Assembly (NCBI GenBank): GCA_946537885.1
Contig: CAMNGC010000003.1
Coordinates: 107,040-171,039 of the forward strand
Length of the DNA: 64,000 nucleotides
Reading direction: 5' to 3'
Origin: an uncultured Clostridia bacterium
GTDB lineage: Bacteria > Bacillota > Clostridia > Saccharofermentanales > Saccharofermentanaceae
Program-made: the position numbers and the translations under genes
Part shown: piece by piece, positions 10,683 through 21,381 of the stretch
Layout of the letters: each line of letters starts with the position of its first letter
Position numbering within the stretch: position 1 is the stretch's first letter
The notes under the pieces: generated by a model
Seen by the model: the letters and a program-made list of their open reading frames with translations, nothing else
Database searches by the model: none
What the model was told of the DNA's origin: nothing

Positions 10683-11240
10683 ATGAACGATATTTCGCCG
10701 GCAACGATCAAGATCCACATCCTCTATCTGGTAAGCCGAGCCCCGGGCGTCAGCTATCAGATGCTCATGGACAAATGCCTGGAATCTCTTTATATGGATT
10801 TTTTCTCCTTCTCCCAGGCCTACACAGAACTCATATCGGGCAATCTGATGGATAAGACCATCGTCGATACAGGCACGGATGAGGTAGTGGGCAATAACGA
10901 GACCATAACGATCACCCGCGGAGGCCTTGCGATCCTGGAAGCAGCACTGCCCTCCATCAAGCCTCAGATCAATGACTATCTTAAGCGCGCCGCGGCCGAG
11001 CTCTCCGAGAAAGTCAGACAGCTCAATGCGGTGAAGGCTATAGTAAGCGACGGCAATGTTGCGATCCTGACTGACAACTCCGGCGAATCGGGAATATCAG
11101 ACGAGATAAGGATCAGCATCACATGCAAAGACAAGGCCGCGGCGGAAGCACTCTGCCGCGGGTGGAGGGCCGGCGGGAGCAAGGCTGCCGGCGAGATCTT
11201 TTCGATGATCATGAACAACGGAGATAAGACTAATGACTAA
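10683..11240 (+). CDS. DUF4364-like protein
   Basis: MNDISPATIKIHILYLVSRAPGVSYQMLMDKCLESLYMDFFSFSQAYTELISGNLM; start after AAAGGAG. Confidence 0.65.
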   Translation: MNDISPATIKIHILYLVSRAPGVSYQMLMDKCLESLYMDFFSFSQAYTELISGNLMDKTIVDTGTDEVVGNNETITITRGGLAILEAALPSIKPQINDYLKRAAAELSEKVRQLNAVKAIVSDGNVAILTDNSGESGISDEIRISITCKDKAAAEALCRGWRAGGSKAAGEIFSMIMNNGDKTND

Positions 11241-12204
11241 GCTTGATGAACTTATCGGGCTATTGGGAGAAGGTCGTGTCGTTATACAGACACACAATTT
11301 CCCCGACCCGGATGCCATCGCCAGCGCTTTCGGACTGCAGTATCTTCTTCACGTAAAAGGGATAGAGGCTGATATCGTCTATTGCGGCAAATTCGATAAG
11401 GTAACATTGCAGCAGATGGTGGACGAACTCGGGATCGTGATAATAAACAGCGAGGACTACGACAGCCGCGCCGATGATCAGGTTATTAATATTGACGGTC
11501 AGAAGAACAATGCCAACTTTACGGATATAACCGGATATGAGATAGCCTGCATCGATCATCACCCCTGGGTCACGAACTACGAATACCAATTCGTGGATCA
11601 CAGGATATTAGGGGCCTGCGCGACTATAATTACAGGGTATTTTCGAGACAACAATATCGAGCTGCCCAAGAATGTAGCTTCTGCCCTTCTTTATGCCATT
11701 AAGGTGGACACTCAGAATTTCACACGCGGCGTGACCGATGCCGACATTATGGCATTCTCCGAGCTAAATAACACTGCCGACCACAAGCTGATGCTTCATC
11801 TTGACAGCAACGACTTGGAGATCAACGATCTTCGTGCCTACGGAGCCGCGATAAATAATATTCATGTTATCGGTCAGATCGGCTTCGTCCATATCCCTTT
11901 CGACTGCCCGGACAGACTGATCGCCCTTGTATCGAACTTCATCCTGTCTCTTAACAGCGTCGATCTGTCTGTAGTTTACGCTGAGAGAGGCGGCGGGCTT
12001 AAGTTCTCACTCCGCTCCGAGATCGAGGGCTTCAGGTGCGGCGACTGGGTACATAAAGCGCTGGAGGGCATCGGAGACGGCGGCGGCCATCCCACCATGG
12101 CAGGCGGGATCATTTTCCCGGAAAGGCTTTCGATGCTTGGTCCCGACCCGGATCCGATTATCCGCGAGAGGTTCCTGGCAAGCGTAAATGAGTTCAGGCC
12201 CTAG
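11233..12204 (+). CDS. DHH/DHHA1 family phosphoesterase (NrnA-like)
   Basis: HNFPDPDAIASAFGLQ, CIDHHPW, GGGHPTMAGGII motifs. Confidence 0.88.
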   Translation: MTKLDELIGLLGEGRVVIQTHNFPDPDAIASAFGLQYLLHVKGIEADIVYCGKFDKVTLQQMVDELGIVIINSEDYDSRADDQVINIDGQKNNANFTDITGYEIACIDHHPWVTNYEYQFVDHRILGACATIITGYFRDNNIELPKNVASALLYAIKVDTQNFTRGVTDADIMAFSELNNTADHKLMLHLDSNDLEINDLRAYGAAINNIHVIGQIGFVHIPFDCPDRLIALVSNFILSLNSVDLSVVYAERGGGLKFSLRSEIEGFRCGDWVHKALEGIGDGGGHPTMAGGIIFPERLSMLGPDPDPIIRERFLASVNEFRP

Positions 12205-12260
12205 GGCCGTGCTAAGATTATCCGGCAGTTGGTTATGCTTTTATTGATGCCTCGCCGGGA

Positions 12261-12377
12261 TTAAGCAAAACCTTAAGCAACATGGTGAAGCTTTATTTGA
12301 AAAACCGCTACTTTTAAGCAAAAGCTTAAGCAACGTGCTTAAGCCTTCATTTAATAACCGCCACTTTTAAGCCCCCA
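12261..12377. repeat. Dispersed TTAAGC-rich intergenic repeat (copy 1)
   Basis: ccttaagcaacatggtgaagctttatttgaaaaaccg...aagcaacgtgcttaagcctt; near-identical in reverse complement at 62649-62745. Confidence 0.85.
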
Positions 12378-12558
12378 AAAAAAGCGCATAAAAAGAACCG
12401 CTTATCTGAGCGGCTCTCCTTAACAAACTCAACTATAGGATTCAGTAATATCTTATTGACCTAAGTATATCTGAAATGTGTGGAGTAATTGTGTTGTTTT
12501 ATGAACAAACTGTAAATTCAAATAACATTTAACTTTACAATAAGATTACACCACTCTG

Positions 12559-13836
12559 TTACTCAACATAATCAAACTCAAGATCACCGATCCTTACGGT
12601 ATCGCCTTCCTGAATCCCTGCCTCTTTAAGGGCATCAATTACACCCGCATTGATCATTGAGCGCTGGAAATAAGACAAAGAATCCGGATCCGAGAAATTG
12701 GTTGACTCCATTACGACCTTCGCCCATGTACCGGTTATCTCGAAGACATTTTCCTCGTCGATCTCTATCTTGAACTGATCTTCCTTCTCAAACTTATAGA
12801 TCTTCTCATCTTCCTCGATCTTATCGTGCAAAACTACCGGCGGCAGCTTAGTCACAAGCTCCGTGATCTTATCCGTCAGCTCCTTAAGGCCTATACGACT
12901 GGCAGCAGATATAACATAAACATCCTCGTAGCCCTGTGCTTTGACTTCCTCAACGAAAAGATCGATCTCCTCCTGACTTGCCGCATCACACTTATTAGCG
13001 ACCACCACCTGAGGTCTCTTCCCCAGCTCCTCGTTGAACTGAATCAGCTCATCATTTATGGAGTTGAAGTCGTCGATAGGGTCACGTCCGTCCGTAGCCG
13101 ATACATCAACCACATGGACCAGAAGTCTTGTCCTCTCGATATGACGCAGAAAATCGTGCCCCATGCCTGCCCCCTGATGGGCGTTTTCGATAATGCCGGG
13201 AATATCAGCTATGACATAAGAGATATCGTAGTTCTGAACGACACCCAACACCGGCTCGATAGTGGTAAAAGGATAATCGGCGATCTTCGGTTTTGCCGCA
13301 GTCATAACAGAGAGCAGAGTGGACTTGCCTGCATTGGGATAGCCTACGAGTCCGACATCAGCGATCAGTTTCAACTCGATCTGAAGTTCCTTCTCCTCTC
13401 CGGGGATGCCTGCCCGGGCGAACCTTGGCGCTTGTCGTACCGCATTGGCGTAATGCATATTACCTGCTCCGCCCTTGCCGCCTTTGGCGATAACTACACG
13501 CTCTTTATCCTCTGTCAGGTCAGCCAGCAGTTTTCCGCTGTTGGCGTCCTTAATAATAGTTCCGACCGGAACTCCGATAACGAGATCTTCGCCGCCTCTC
13601 CCGTACATCTTACGGTTCATCCCCTTAGCTCCGTCGGCTGCTACAAACTTGTGTTTGAACCTGAAGTTCTGAAGCGTGGTAAGCCTGGACGATGCAACAA
13701 AAACCACATCGCCTCCCTTGCCGCCGTCACCGCCGTCCGGGCCGCCGTTTGTAACGAATTTCTCGGTGTGAAAAGACACACAGCCGGGGCCGCCATCTCC
13801 TGCCTTGACATAGATCTTCGCGTGATCGTAAAACAT
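12559..13836 (-). CDS. obg: GTPase Obg/CgtA
   Basis: Glycine-rich Obg fold FYDHAKIYVKAGDGGPGCVSF, GYPNAGKSTLL, C-terminal OCT domain. Confidence 0.97.
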   Translation of the reverse strand: MFYDHAKIYVKAGDGGPGCVSFHTEKFVTNGGPDGGDGGKGGDVVFVASSRLTTLQNFRFKHKFVAADGAKGMNRKMYGRGGEDLVIGVPVGTIIKDANSGKLLADLTEDKERVVIAKGGKGGAGNMHYANAVRQAPRFARAGIPGEEKELQIELKLIADVGLVGYPNAGKSTLLSVMTAAKPKIADYPFTTIEPVLGVVQNYDISYVIADIPGIIENAHQGAGMGHDFLRHIERTRLLVHVVDVSATDGRDPIDDFNSINDELIQFNEELGKRPQVVVANKCDAASQEEIDLFVEEVKAQGYEDVYVISAASRIGLKELTDKITELVTKLPPVVLHDKIEEDEKIYKFEKEDQFKIEIDEENVFEITGTWAKVVMESTNFSDPDSLSYFQRSMINAGVIDALKEAGIQEGDTVRIGDLEFDYVE

Positions 13837-13911
13837 CCTGTTCTCCTCTTATAAAAACAGTCTGCCGGAGATATTCCGACAGACTGATATCAGCTCATTA
13901 TCATCGAAAGA

Positions 13912-14193
13912 TTACTCTACAGGATAAACGCTAACCTGCTTCTTAGAGTTACCTACGCGCTCATACTTTACACGACCGTCGATCTTAGTGTAAAGAGTAT
14001 CATCGGATCCGATACCGACATTCTTGCCGGGGTGGATCTTAGTGCCGCGCTGTCTTACAAGGATATTGCCTGCGATTACAAGCTGTCCGTCGCCCTTCTT
14101 AGCTCCAAGTCTCTTGGATTCGGAATCACGGCCGTTCTTGGTGGATCCCATACCTTTCTTATGAGCAAAGAGCTGTAAATTCATCTTAAGCAT
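13912..14193 (-). CDS. rpmA: 50S ribosomal protein L27
   Basis: [33 protein letters not shown] (cleavable N-terminal extension ending LQLF|A). Confidence 0.98.
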   Translation of the reverse strand: MLKMNLQLFAHKKGMGSTKNGRDSESKRLGAKKGDGQLVIAGNILVRQRGTKIHPGKNVGIGSDDTLYTKIDGRVKYERVGNSKKQVSVYPVE

Positions 14194-14215
14194 AGCTTAC
14201 ACCTCCATGTGTGTC

Positions 14216-14578
14216 TCAATTCTCTTCTGTTACCTTAATGTATACTCTACCGTTATCATTAACTGAGGCTGCAAGTGAGATCAACCCCACTTCCACGGTC
14301 CTCATGATCGTCTGAGCTGTCCCTGCGCGGTCTCTGTTAGCGTCTGCCGGTACAACGATCTGGGCAGATACCTTGCCATTACCGTTGTCTTCATTGATCA
14401 CTGCCGTATCAAGATATCCGCAAATGCTCTCCAGACTGTTAGCTGCCGTATAAAGCAGGACCGAAGCGGCTGAACATATGATATCCGTCCCTTCCTCGGC
14501 ATAACCCGAGTGGCCGTTCATATAGAGCCCTGTAATATTGCGGTCGGAGTCCCTGACGATCTTAACGGTTATCATCAA
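14216..14578 (-). CDS. prp: Ribosomal-processing cysteine protease Prp
   Basis: GHSGYAEEGTDIICSAASVL motif between L21 and L27 genes. Confidence 0.95.
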   Translation of the reverse strand: MMITVKIVRDSDRNITGLYMNGHSGYAEEGTDIICSAASVLLYTAANSLESICGYLDTAVINEDNGNGKVSAQIVVPADANRDRAGTAQTIMRTVEVGLISLAASVNDNGRVYIKVTEEN

Positions 14579-14877
14579 ACGTTAACCGCTGTGATACGTA
14601 CACGTGTGTAAGGCTGTCTGTGGCCGTTCTTCCTTCTGTAGCCCTTCTTAGCCTTGTACTTAAGAACAACTACCTTCTTGTTCTTGCCCTGCTTTACGAT
14701 CTCACCCGTAACTGTTGCCTTAACGTCGCCGGCCTTGATACCGTCGTCATCGCCAACTGCAAGGACATCCTCGAAAGTAACTGTGTCGTTGGCCTCACCC
14801 TCGATCTTCTCTACAAAGATCTCGTCACCAACAGCGACCTTGTACTGCTTGCCGCCTGTCTTGATTACTGCGTACAT
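14575..14877 (-). CDS. rplU: 50S ribosomal protein L21
   Basis: MYAVIKTGGKQYKVAVGDEIFVEKI...GYRRKNGHRQPYTRVRI. Confidence 0.98.
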   Translation of the reverse strand: MYAVIKTGGKQYKVAVGDEIFVEKIEGEANDTVTFEDVLAVGDDDGIKAGDVKATVTGEIVKQGKNKKVVVLKYKAKKGYRRKNGHRQPYTRVRITAVNV

Positions 14878-15020
14878 GTGTTTTCCTCCTGTTCTTCCAG
14901 TCTCGCTGCTTCATCCGAGGCAGTGCTCATTTCTTCTCAAATTCTCGAAAAGACGCACATTTAAGAGCCCGTCGCATGCGGTCACCCGCCTATACTATCA
15001 TCAAAGGTCTGAAGTGTCAA
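14878..15020 (-). promoter_or_regulatory. rplU promoter and ~100-nt 5' leader (possible L21 leader)
   Basis: TTGACA (15015-15020) - 17 bp - TAGTAT (14992-14997) on the minus strand, followed by a GC-rich leader; leader class not verified. Confidence 0.4.
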
Positions 15021-15028
15021 AGGGTATT

Positions 15029-16522
15029 TTATAAGATAGCGAGCATTATCAGCAGATAGGCCGTGCCGTGAACCATGGCAACAGCAAGAGCAGACGGAGA
15101 ATGCCTTCCTACCGGTACCGTAACTATTGCCGGAAGCACCGTAGATGCAAGAGCTGCGGCTCCCCAGAGGGTCAATGTCCTGTCATGGAGCACAAGTCCC
15201 CCGATCAAGGCCAAAAGCCCCGATACACACATAATGCCGATGATCCTTGAAGTATCGCCTGCCGCCAGACTACCGTGCCTACGCTCGAAAGAGATCAGTC
15301 CCGCGATGATCGAAGACAGGATGGCCGCCACCACAACAAGACCTATGATATATCCGGCAGCAACTGACAGATCCGTAAACAGCATGAAGGCCAAGATCAG
15401 ATAGATGATAATGGTAAGAGTCATGAAGCCCATCTCGGCAATCTGCCTCATAGAAGGTCTTCCTTCCACCTTTCCTATCTTGGCTATGGCTATTACCATA
15501 TCAACTGAAGCTACAACAAGAGGGGTAAGCAGCAGGATATACTTGACCATAGAATGGGTCACACCTATCCGCGACAGGATAATGGCCAGCATACCGGAAG
15601 CAGCAGATGCCGCAAACATCACGGTATATACCCTGACTGGAATAGTAATTGTACTTATACGGTTTTTCTCACCTTTAGACAAAGCTGCAGGATATGACAT
15701 AAAGTAGAGACAGAAAGCCGCGATTCCTGCAAAGATCGAGAAAACGGCGAATGAATACCAGTTGGTGATATCCGATTCTTTTATCTCATCTGAGACCAAA
15801 CTTGAATAAGTAAGATTCAGATACTCAGCCAGTTCCTTTTGGAATATGGGACTTAAGAGCATTCTATCTCCGCTTGCGATCTCAAAATGCGACAGAGACA
15901 GATAGCGGTTCTGTTCGCTGCTGACATAGCAATCCGAGGGGAACAAGCCTCCGCTGCTGATAGACTCTCCGTAGACTGTATCATCCCCGGAGATCCTCTC
16001 ATAGATCAGTCGGGCGCCGGAGACATCCTCCACGCTTCTGACATCATCTCTGCCTGCGAACACCGCAATATCTTTCGATGGGGCTCTGCTGTTAATCCCT
16101 TCCATAGAAGCGTTGCCCGGGAACTCGGGGCAGACAAGGACAAAACCGTATACATTAGACTGTGAAGCAAATGCAGTTACGTGATTGAAGCCCTTATCAC
16201 CGACCGTCATGATCACAAGATCGCGATCATCATATTTGTCGGGAATAACGAGTTTGCCGTCCTCATATGAATCTGTTTTCGATACCAGATCATAATCAAA
16301 ACCTGCAGCATTTATACTTGTTCTGAAACCCGCGGAAGGAAATCTTCCCTCCGAACCGTAGATCAGAAGCAAAGGCGAAGAATCCGATACACCCTTGTAA
16401 GACAGACCGAGCAGCACTGACATAAGTATCAGCACGGAAATGATGACGGCCATACCGACAATGCGAAGCGCCGGCAGTTTCTTTGCCGAAGCTTTCTGTC
16501 TTCCCTGAGCCGTTTTCTTCAT
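15029..16522 (-). CDS. Multi-TM membrane protein with extracytoplasmic domain, function unknown
   Basis: Hydrophobic N-terminus, ~220-aa soluble domain, then repeated hydrophobic helices; start MKKTAQG preferred over upstream ATG. Confidence 0.6.
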   Translation of the reverse strand: MKKTAQGRQKASAKKLPALRIVGMAVIISVLILMSVLLGLSYKGVSDSSPLLLIYGSEGRFPSAGFRTSINAAGFDYDLVSKTDSYEDGKLVIPDKYDDRDLVIMTVGDKGFNHVTAFASQSNVYGFVLVCPEFPGNASMEGINSRAPSKDIAVFAGRDDVRSVEDVSGARLIYERISGDDTVYGESISSGGLFPSDCYVSSEQNRYLSLSHFEIASGDRMLLSPIFQKELAEYLNLTYSSLVSDEIKESDITNWYSFAVFSIFAGIAAFCLYFMSYPAALSKGEKNRISTITIPVRVYTVMFAASAASGMLAIILSRIGVTHSMVKYILLLTPLVVASVDMVIAIAKIGKVEGRPSMRQIAEMGFMTLTIIIYLILAFMLFTDLSVAAGYIIGLVVVAAILSSIIAGLISFERRHGSLAAGDTSRIIGIMCVSGLLALIGGLVLHDRTLTLWGAAALASTVLPAIVTVPVGRHSPSALAVAMVHGTAYLLIMLAIL

Positions 16523-17976
16523 CAGGTCTGCTCTCCTGAAGGGCAAAGCTCGTCGCCTAAGTGCCTGATGTCTTCAGGTCCTAAGATAAGGATGATATCG
16601 TCAGGCTCGATAAGCTCATCGATCCTCTTCTTAAGATCTTCCTTGTCGGCGAAGAATTCCGCATCGCCACCGCGTTTATTGATCTCATCGGCAATATCCT
16701 TGCTTGAGATCTCTCCCGTATTGATCTCACGATCCGAGAAGATCTCCGAGAACAGCACCTTACGGCAAGGCAAAAGCGAAGTTACATAATCTTCGAAAAG
16801 AAGCTTTGTGCGGTTAAATGTCAGCGGCTGGAAAACTACCAGTATATTGTTGTGAGGCATATTCTTTGCCGCCTCGATGGTAACTCTTGCCGCAGTCGGA
16901 TGATGTGCATAATCGACTACCACCGTGCAGCCCTTATACTGCCCCTTAACCGTATATCTTCCGTCGGCGCCGCCGAATTCGTTCAAAGCCTTAATGATCG
17001 CATCAGCTTCTGCCCCGTTAAGGTGAGCGCAGGCCGCAGCGATAAGCGCATTATCAATGTTATGAGCGCCCGGGATCCTAAGCTTGGCTCTTCCCAGCTT
17101 CTGTCCGTGGCAAACGATATCAAAGGCCGGCAGACCATCGATAAATTCGATATTAACCGCCTCGTAATCGGCCTTCTTACCGGTATAAACGCAGATCTCG
17201 CCCTCCCTGGCGCAGGTGATAACAGAAGACATGGATCTTCCCTGGCTTCTTCTCCTCTCCTCAGCCTCCTTGAGGGCCTTTGAAGTATTGCCGTCTCTTC
17301 CGGTCACTACCACATATCCCTTATCATCAAGCTTATCAAGGAACTGAGCGAAAACATCTATTACATCCTGTATAGTCGGATAGCAGTCAACATGATCATG
17401 ATCGATGTTGGTAATCGCCGCCGTCGTCGATCTGAACTGCAGGAATGACCTCTTGAACTCACAGGCCTCGGACACAAAAAGATCCCTGTTCTGCCCCAGT
17501 CTTACAGTACCGCCGAACACATCCAACTCAGCTCCCAGATGAACTGTAGGATCCTTGCCGGAATCAATGAGCATAAGGGAGGTCATCGATGTGGTGGTCG
17601 TTTTGCCGTGGGTGCCGGAGATATTGATAACATTTGTATAGCTCTCCGTAAGAAGTCCCAGAAACTCTGATCGGTCATAGATCTTAAGTCCCTTCTCCTG
17701 AGAGACGGCTACCTCGGGATTATGCGGCAGGATGGCAGCTGTCTTGACAATATAATCAGGAGCAAACTCTTCTATATTCTGTGCCTTCTGGTCGTTATAG
17801 ATCTTGATCCCCATAGCCGCCAGATGCTCTGTCCTCTCCGAGGGGAACATATCCGATCCGCCTACCTCGAAGCCGTAGCCTCTGGCAAGCAGAGCCAGAC
17901 CGCTCATGGAGATTCCGCCTATTCCTATGAAATATATCTTAGAACCGGCTTTCAGTTCGTTAAGTCCTGATGACAT
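16522..17976 (-). CDS. murC: UDP-N-acetylmuramate--L-alanine ligase
   Basis: KIYFIGIGGISMSGLA, GTHGKTTTTSM, DYAHHPTAARVT; ATG at 17976 preceded by GGAGGCGA. Confidence 0.96.
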   Translation of the reverse strand: MSSGLNELKAGSKIYFIGIGGISMSGLALLARGYGFEVGGSDMFPSERTEHLAAMGIKIYNDQKAQNIEEFAPDYIVKTAAILPHNPEVAVSQEKGLKIYDRSEFLGLLTESYTNVINISGTHGKTTTTSMTSLMLIDSGKDPTVHLGAELDVFGGTVRLGQNRDLFVSEACEFKRSFLQFRSTTAAITNIDHDHVDCYPTIQDVIDVFAQFLDKLDDKGYVVVTGRDGNTSKALKEAEERRRSQGRSMSSVITCAREGEICVYTGKKADYEAVNIEFIDGLPAFDIVCHGQKLGRAKLRIPGAHNIDNALIAAACAHLNGAEADAIIKALNEFGGADGRYTVKGQYKGCTVVVDYAHHPTAARVTIEAAKNMPHNNILVVFQPLTFNRTKLLFEDYVTSLLPCRKVLFSEIFSDREINTGEISSKDIADEINKRGGDAEFFADKEDLKKRIDELIEPDDIILILGPEDIRHLGDELCPSGEQT

Positions 17977-18049
17977 ATATATCGCCTCCGATTTATGATC
18001 CAAAAATCTTTTCGAAAAGTATTATACTATACAATCCGTCCCTTGGAAC

Positions 18050-19237
18050 TTAAGCTTGCACTTTGGCCGGTTCATTGTAAAGAGCTTTTAATACGATCGG
18101 AGTCGTTATGGAGCTGATGATGATCAGAAGGATAACGCATGTAAAGAAAGCGGGATCCAACATACCGACGCTTAAGCCTCTCTGAGCGACAATAAGAGCT
18201 ACCTCGCCTCGGGTCATCATACCGACACCGATCTTGAGCGAGTCGCGGGTAGAGTAACGCATTATCTTGGCGATAAGACCGCAGCCGATGATCTTTGCAA
18301 CCATTCCCACGAATACGAAGGCCAATGAGAAGACCAAGATATTTGTATCGAGGTTGGACAAGTCAGTCTGAAGACCGATCGAACAGAAAAACACAGGGCC
18401 GAAGATCATATAGGAGTTAACATCCATCTTGCGGTTGATGTAGTCGGAATCCTTAAGGGAGCAGAGGATGACGCCGGCAACGAAAGCGCCCGTGATATCC
18501 GCTACGCCGAAATTATTCTCGGCAAGGTATGCAAGACCGAAGGCCAAAGCCAGTCCCATGATGGGGATACGCCTGGTGTGGGGATATTTCTTGTCATAGA
18601 TCTTAAAGAGCTTATAGACGATAAAGCCGACTCCCGTGGCAAATACAAAGAAGAGCAGAGTCATCAGAAGAACATTGGCAGGATCTGCGTCAGGATCCTT
18701 AAATCCGATGACGAAGGTAAGCACGATAATACCGATAACATCGTCGATGATGGCCGCACTCATTATAGTGGTGCTGACTTCTTCCTTGATCTTTCCGAGG
18801 TCCTTCAAGGTCTGGGCAGTAATGCTTACGGACGTAGCCGTCAGTATGGTGCCGATAAATACCGCCTTATAGAATTCGTCATCGCCCCATGGCGCAAAGC
18901 CGTAGAAAGCCATATATAGAATAGTACCGAAGACGAGCGGAACAAACACGCCGAAGCATGCGATGGCGGTCGCCTTAAGCCCGGTCTTCTTGAGCTGACG
19001 AAGATTGGTCGACAGTCCGGCCGAGAACATGAGCATGATAACGCCGATCTCAGCCATTGCCGCGAGGTACTCGGAAGCGTCTACGAGCTTCAACACGCTG
19101 GGGCCTATGATCAGCCCCGCGACGATCTCGCCTGCCACATCCGGCACCTTGATCGCTCGGGCCATAAGTCCGAATACTTTCGCGAAGATTATGATGATAC
19201 ACAGATCCCTGACTACCATACTTGTATCAAAATCCAT
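18050..19237 (-). CDS. Cation:proton antiporter (CPA2/KefB-like)
   Basis: DVAGEIVAGLIIGPSVL, ADITGAFVAGVIL, multi-TM. Confidence 0.88.
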   Translation of the reverse strand: MDFDTSMVVRDLCIIIIFAKVFGLMARAIKVPDVAGEIVAGLIIGPSVLKLVDASEYLAAMAEIGVIMLMFSAGLSTNLRQLKKTGLKATAIACFGVFVPLVFGTILYMAFYGFAPWGDDEFYKAVFIGTILTATSVSITAQTLKDLGKIKEEVSTTIMSAAIIDDVIGIIVLTFVIGFKDPDADPANVLLMTLLFFVFATGVGFIVYKLFKIYDKKYPHTRRIPIMGLALAFGLAYLAENNFGVADITGAFVAGVILCSLKDSDYINRKMDVNSYMIFGPVFFCSIGLQTDLSNLDTNILVFSLAFVFVGMVAKIIGCGLIAKIMRYSTRDSLKIGVGMMTRGEVALIVAQRGLSVGMLDPAFFTCVILLIIISSITTPIVLKALYNEPAKVQA

Positions 19238-19250
19238 TTAAACCACCCTT

Positions 19251-19730
19251 TTACTGTGTTATAGAACCGACTGTAGCGTCGGTATAATTTACAAGATCTT
19301 TGGCGGACATTCTTATCTGAAGTCCTCGCTGACCTCCGCTCACCGATACCTCATCTATGAGCTCGATCATCTCATCTATAAATGTTCTGTATTTCTTCTT
19401 CATGCCGATGGGAGAGCAGCCGCCTCTTATATAGCCGGTTACATTCAGAAGATCCTTAACATGGATCATCTCCACCCTCTTCTCGCCTGCCAGACTCGCC
19501 GCCTTCTTAAGGTTCACTTCGTCATCGACTGACAGGCAGAAAACCAGATATTCACCGCTGTCAGATCTGGCAACCAGAGTCTTAAAGACCTCCTCATAAG
19601 GCAGGTTCAGGAAATCGGCCACATGATGGCCGTCCAGATCATTCTCGTCATACTCATATTCAAGGACGGAATAATCGATCCCGTCCTTATCAAGCATTCT
19701 CATAGCATTTGTCTTCTTGATGCCGGCCAT
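19251..19730 (-). CDS. ybaK: YbaK/EbsC-type Cys-tRNA(Pro) deacylase
   Basis: KTNAMRMLDKDGIDYSVLEYEYD...EEVFKTLVA...GYIRGGCSPIGMKKKYRTFID. Confidence 0.93.
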   Translation of the reverse strand: MAGIKKTNAMRMLDKDGIDYSVLEYEYDENDLDGHHVADFLNLPYEEVFKTLVARSDSGEYLVFCLSVDDEVNLKKAASLAGEKRVEMIHVKDLLNVTGYIRGGCSPIGMKKKYRTFIDEMIELIDEVSVSGGQRGLQIRMSAKDLVNYTDATVGSITQ

Positions 19731-19789
19731 TTGCCTCTCCTTCTTTTAACAGGCTTTAAGTCCTTTTCCGCACACAATAATAACTCAAA

Positions 19790-20494
19790 TCACTTTATTT
19801 GCAAGAGCTCTTCCATCGTATAAACGGTAATATCCGGCTCAGCTGCGCCCTCCGGCAGTCTGTTATGTCTGTGATTAAACCAGATCGTCTTCCAGCCTCG
19901 CTCGATGGAACCGCTCATATCCGCCTTATAGGTATCGCCTATCATGGTGATCTGCCCGGGTTTGGCGCCAAGCCTTCTCTCCACCTCGATACAGGCTCTG
20001 ACATCGGGCTTTCTGTAGCCTAAATCGTCGGAGATAAAGATCCTCTCCTCCGGGATCCAATCAGTCAGCTTAAGCCTCCGGGCCTTTCCCATCTGCACTT
20101 CCACCATGCCGTTTGTCATCACCGCGATTCCTTCCGCATGCGCGGCATGATAGTCCAGCAATCTGTCTGCCCCATCGAAAAGCCTTATGTCCTTCTGCTC
20201 ATTCCTGTAAAGCTTCTCATATTCGTCACACTTCTGCCTGCTAACCTCTATTCCGTAATCAGCATATGCCCTTGTAATCCTGTAGGCAAACTCATCCTCA
20301 TGACGAAGCAGGCCTTTCGCCGTCATCTCCAGCGAATCATAGCTGTATCTTCTGACACACTCGAAAAGCTCTCCCAGGTCGATCCCTTTGATCTCAGGGA
20401 ACATCTTCATATGCGCCCTATCGAAAGCGCTTCTCAGATCGTATAAAGTATCATCAAGGTCAAAAACAATAAACATGATGATATAATAAACCAT
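19790..20494 (-). CDS. HAD family hydrolase (YjjG-like)
   Basis: FVFDLDDTLYDLRSAF, GMVEVQMGKARRLKL, MIGDTYKADMSGSIERGWKTIWFN. Confidence 0.88.
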   Translation of the reverse strand: MVYYIIMFIVFDLDDTLYDLRSAFDRAHMKMFPEIKGIDLGELFECVRRYSYDSLEMTAKGLLRHEDEFAYRITRAYADYGIEVSRQKCDEYEKLYRNEQKDIRLFDGADRLLDYHAAHAEGIAVMTNGMVEVQMGKARRLKLTDWIPEERIFISDDLGYRKPDVRACIEVERRLGAKPGQITMIGDTYKADMSGSIERGWKTIWFNHRHNRLPEGAAEPDITVYTMEELLQIK

Positions 20495-20520
20495 TATAAT
20501 GAGCTACGCGAGGGACAATA

Positions 20521-21381
20521 ATGCTGAATAAAGACTACCCGAAGCACGATATGAATGTGGTTTTTGACATGATCGGCGACGTTCTGGCAGGCGGTGACTG
20601 TGCCGAGAATGCCGTCGAAGAGATGAACTTCCTGAACAGACTTTTCGCTGCGCTTCCTGCGGAAGCTGTTGAATACGGCATGAGATTCCTTCACGGTGAT
20701 AAGGAGCTCCCGTCTTCCTGCGATGAGATAATGCCTCTGTATATCAGACTCATTAACCTCGCGGAATACTGTGAGAAGATCGAATTTCTGAGGGACATCC
20801 CCTCAGCTCCCACGTCAGAGGACATAATGGAAAGGCAGAAGATCATGTCATCCCTCGACGATCATGAGGCAATGTTCGGCAAGCAGCTGCTGGGTTTTAA
20901 GATGAACAGTCAGCTTCCCCCTTCGATCGAAGCCGAAGACATCAAGACTGACGCCGGCGAAGCAGAGGAAGAAAGCGAAGAGCAGGGTCTTCACCTGATG
21001 AATGCGGCCGCTGCCGTCTTTATCTGCGAAGATCCGTTAAAGACCGCTCTTTTCTATGAGAAACAGTGTGGCTTTAAGGCTAGTCACAGAGATGATGAGA
21101 CAATGCCGCACATACGGCTGGAACGTGATAATATATCCATTGTGCTGGCAAAGGGGTCTAAGGAGGCGGCGCTGCCCATGAGAGACAGGACCGGCTTTAA
21201 GTATGATATGTATATTTACGCATCAGAGCCTTTCCTTCTTCAGTCCTCTCTTCAGAATTCGGGAGTGAGCATTGTAGAAGCTCTGCCCGATGACGGTGAA
21301 TCAGTAAAAAGCACTATCAATCGGCAGTTCGTTTTCGAGGACTGCGACAGGAGGTATATATGCGTATCGCAGGAACTGTGA
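20521..21381 (+). CDS. Uncharacterised protein with C-terminal glyoxalase/VOC-like segment
   Basis: C-terminal AAVFICEDPLKTALFYEKQCGFKASHRDDETMPHIRLERDNISIVLAKG. Confidence 0.5.
   Translation: MLNKDYPKHDMNVVFDMIGDVLAGGDCAENAVEEMNFLNRLFAALPAEAVEYGMRFLHGDKELPSSCDEIMPLYIRLINLAEYCEKIEFLRDIPSAPTSEDIMERQKIMSSLDDHEAMFGKQLLGFKMNSQLPPSIEAEDIKTDAGEAEEESEEQGLHLMNAAAAVFICEDPLKTALFYEKQCGFKASHRDDETMPHIRLERDNISIVLAKGSKEAALPMRDRTGFKYDMYIYASEPFLLQSSLQNSGVSIVEALPDDGESVKSTINRQFVFEDCDRRYICVSQEL

Noticed and set aside
12826-13854. 342-aa plus-strand ORF
   Set aside because: Antisense shadow of obg, no recognisable motifs.
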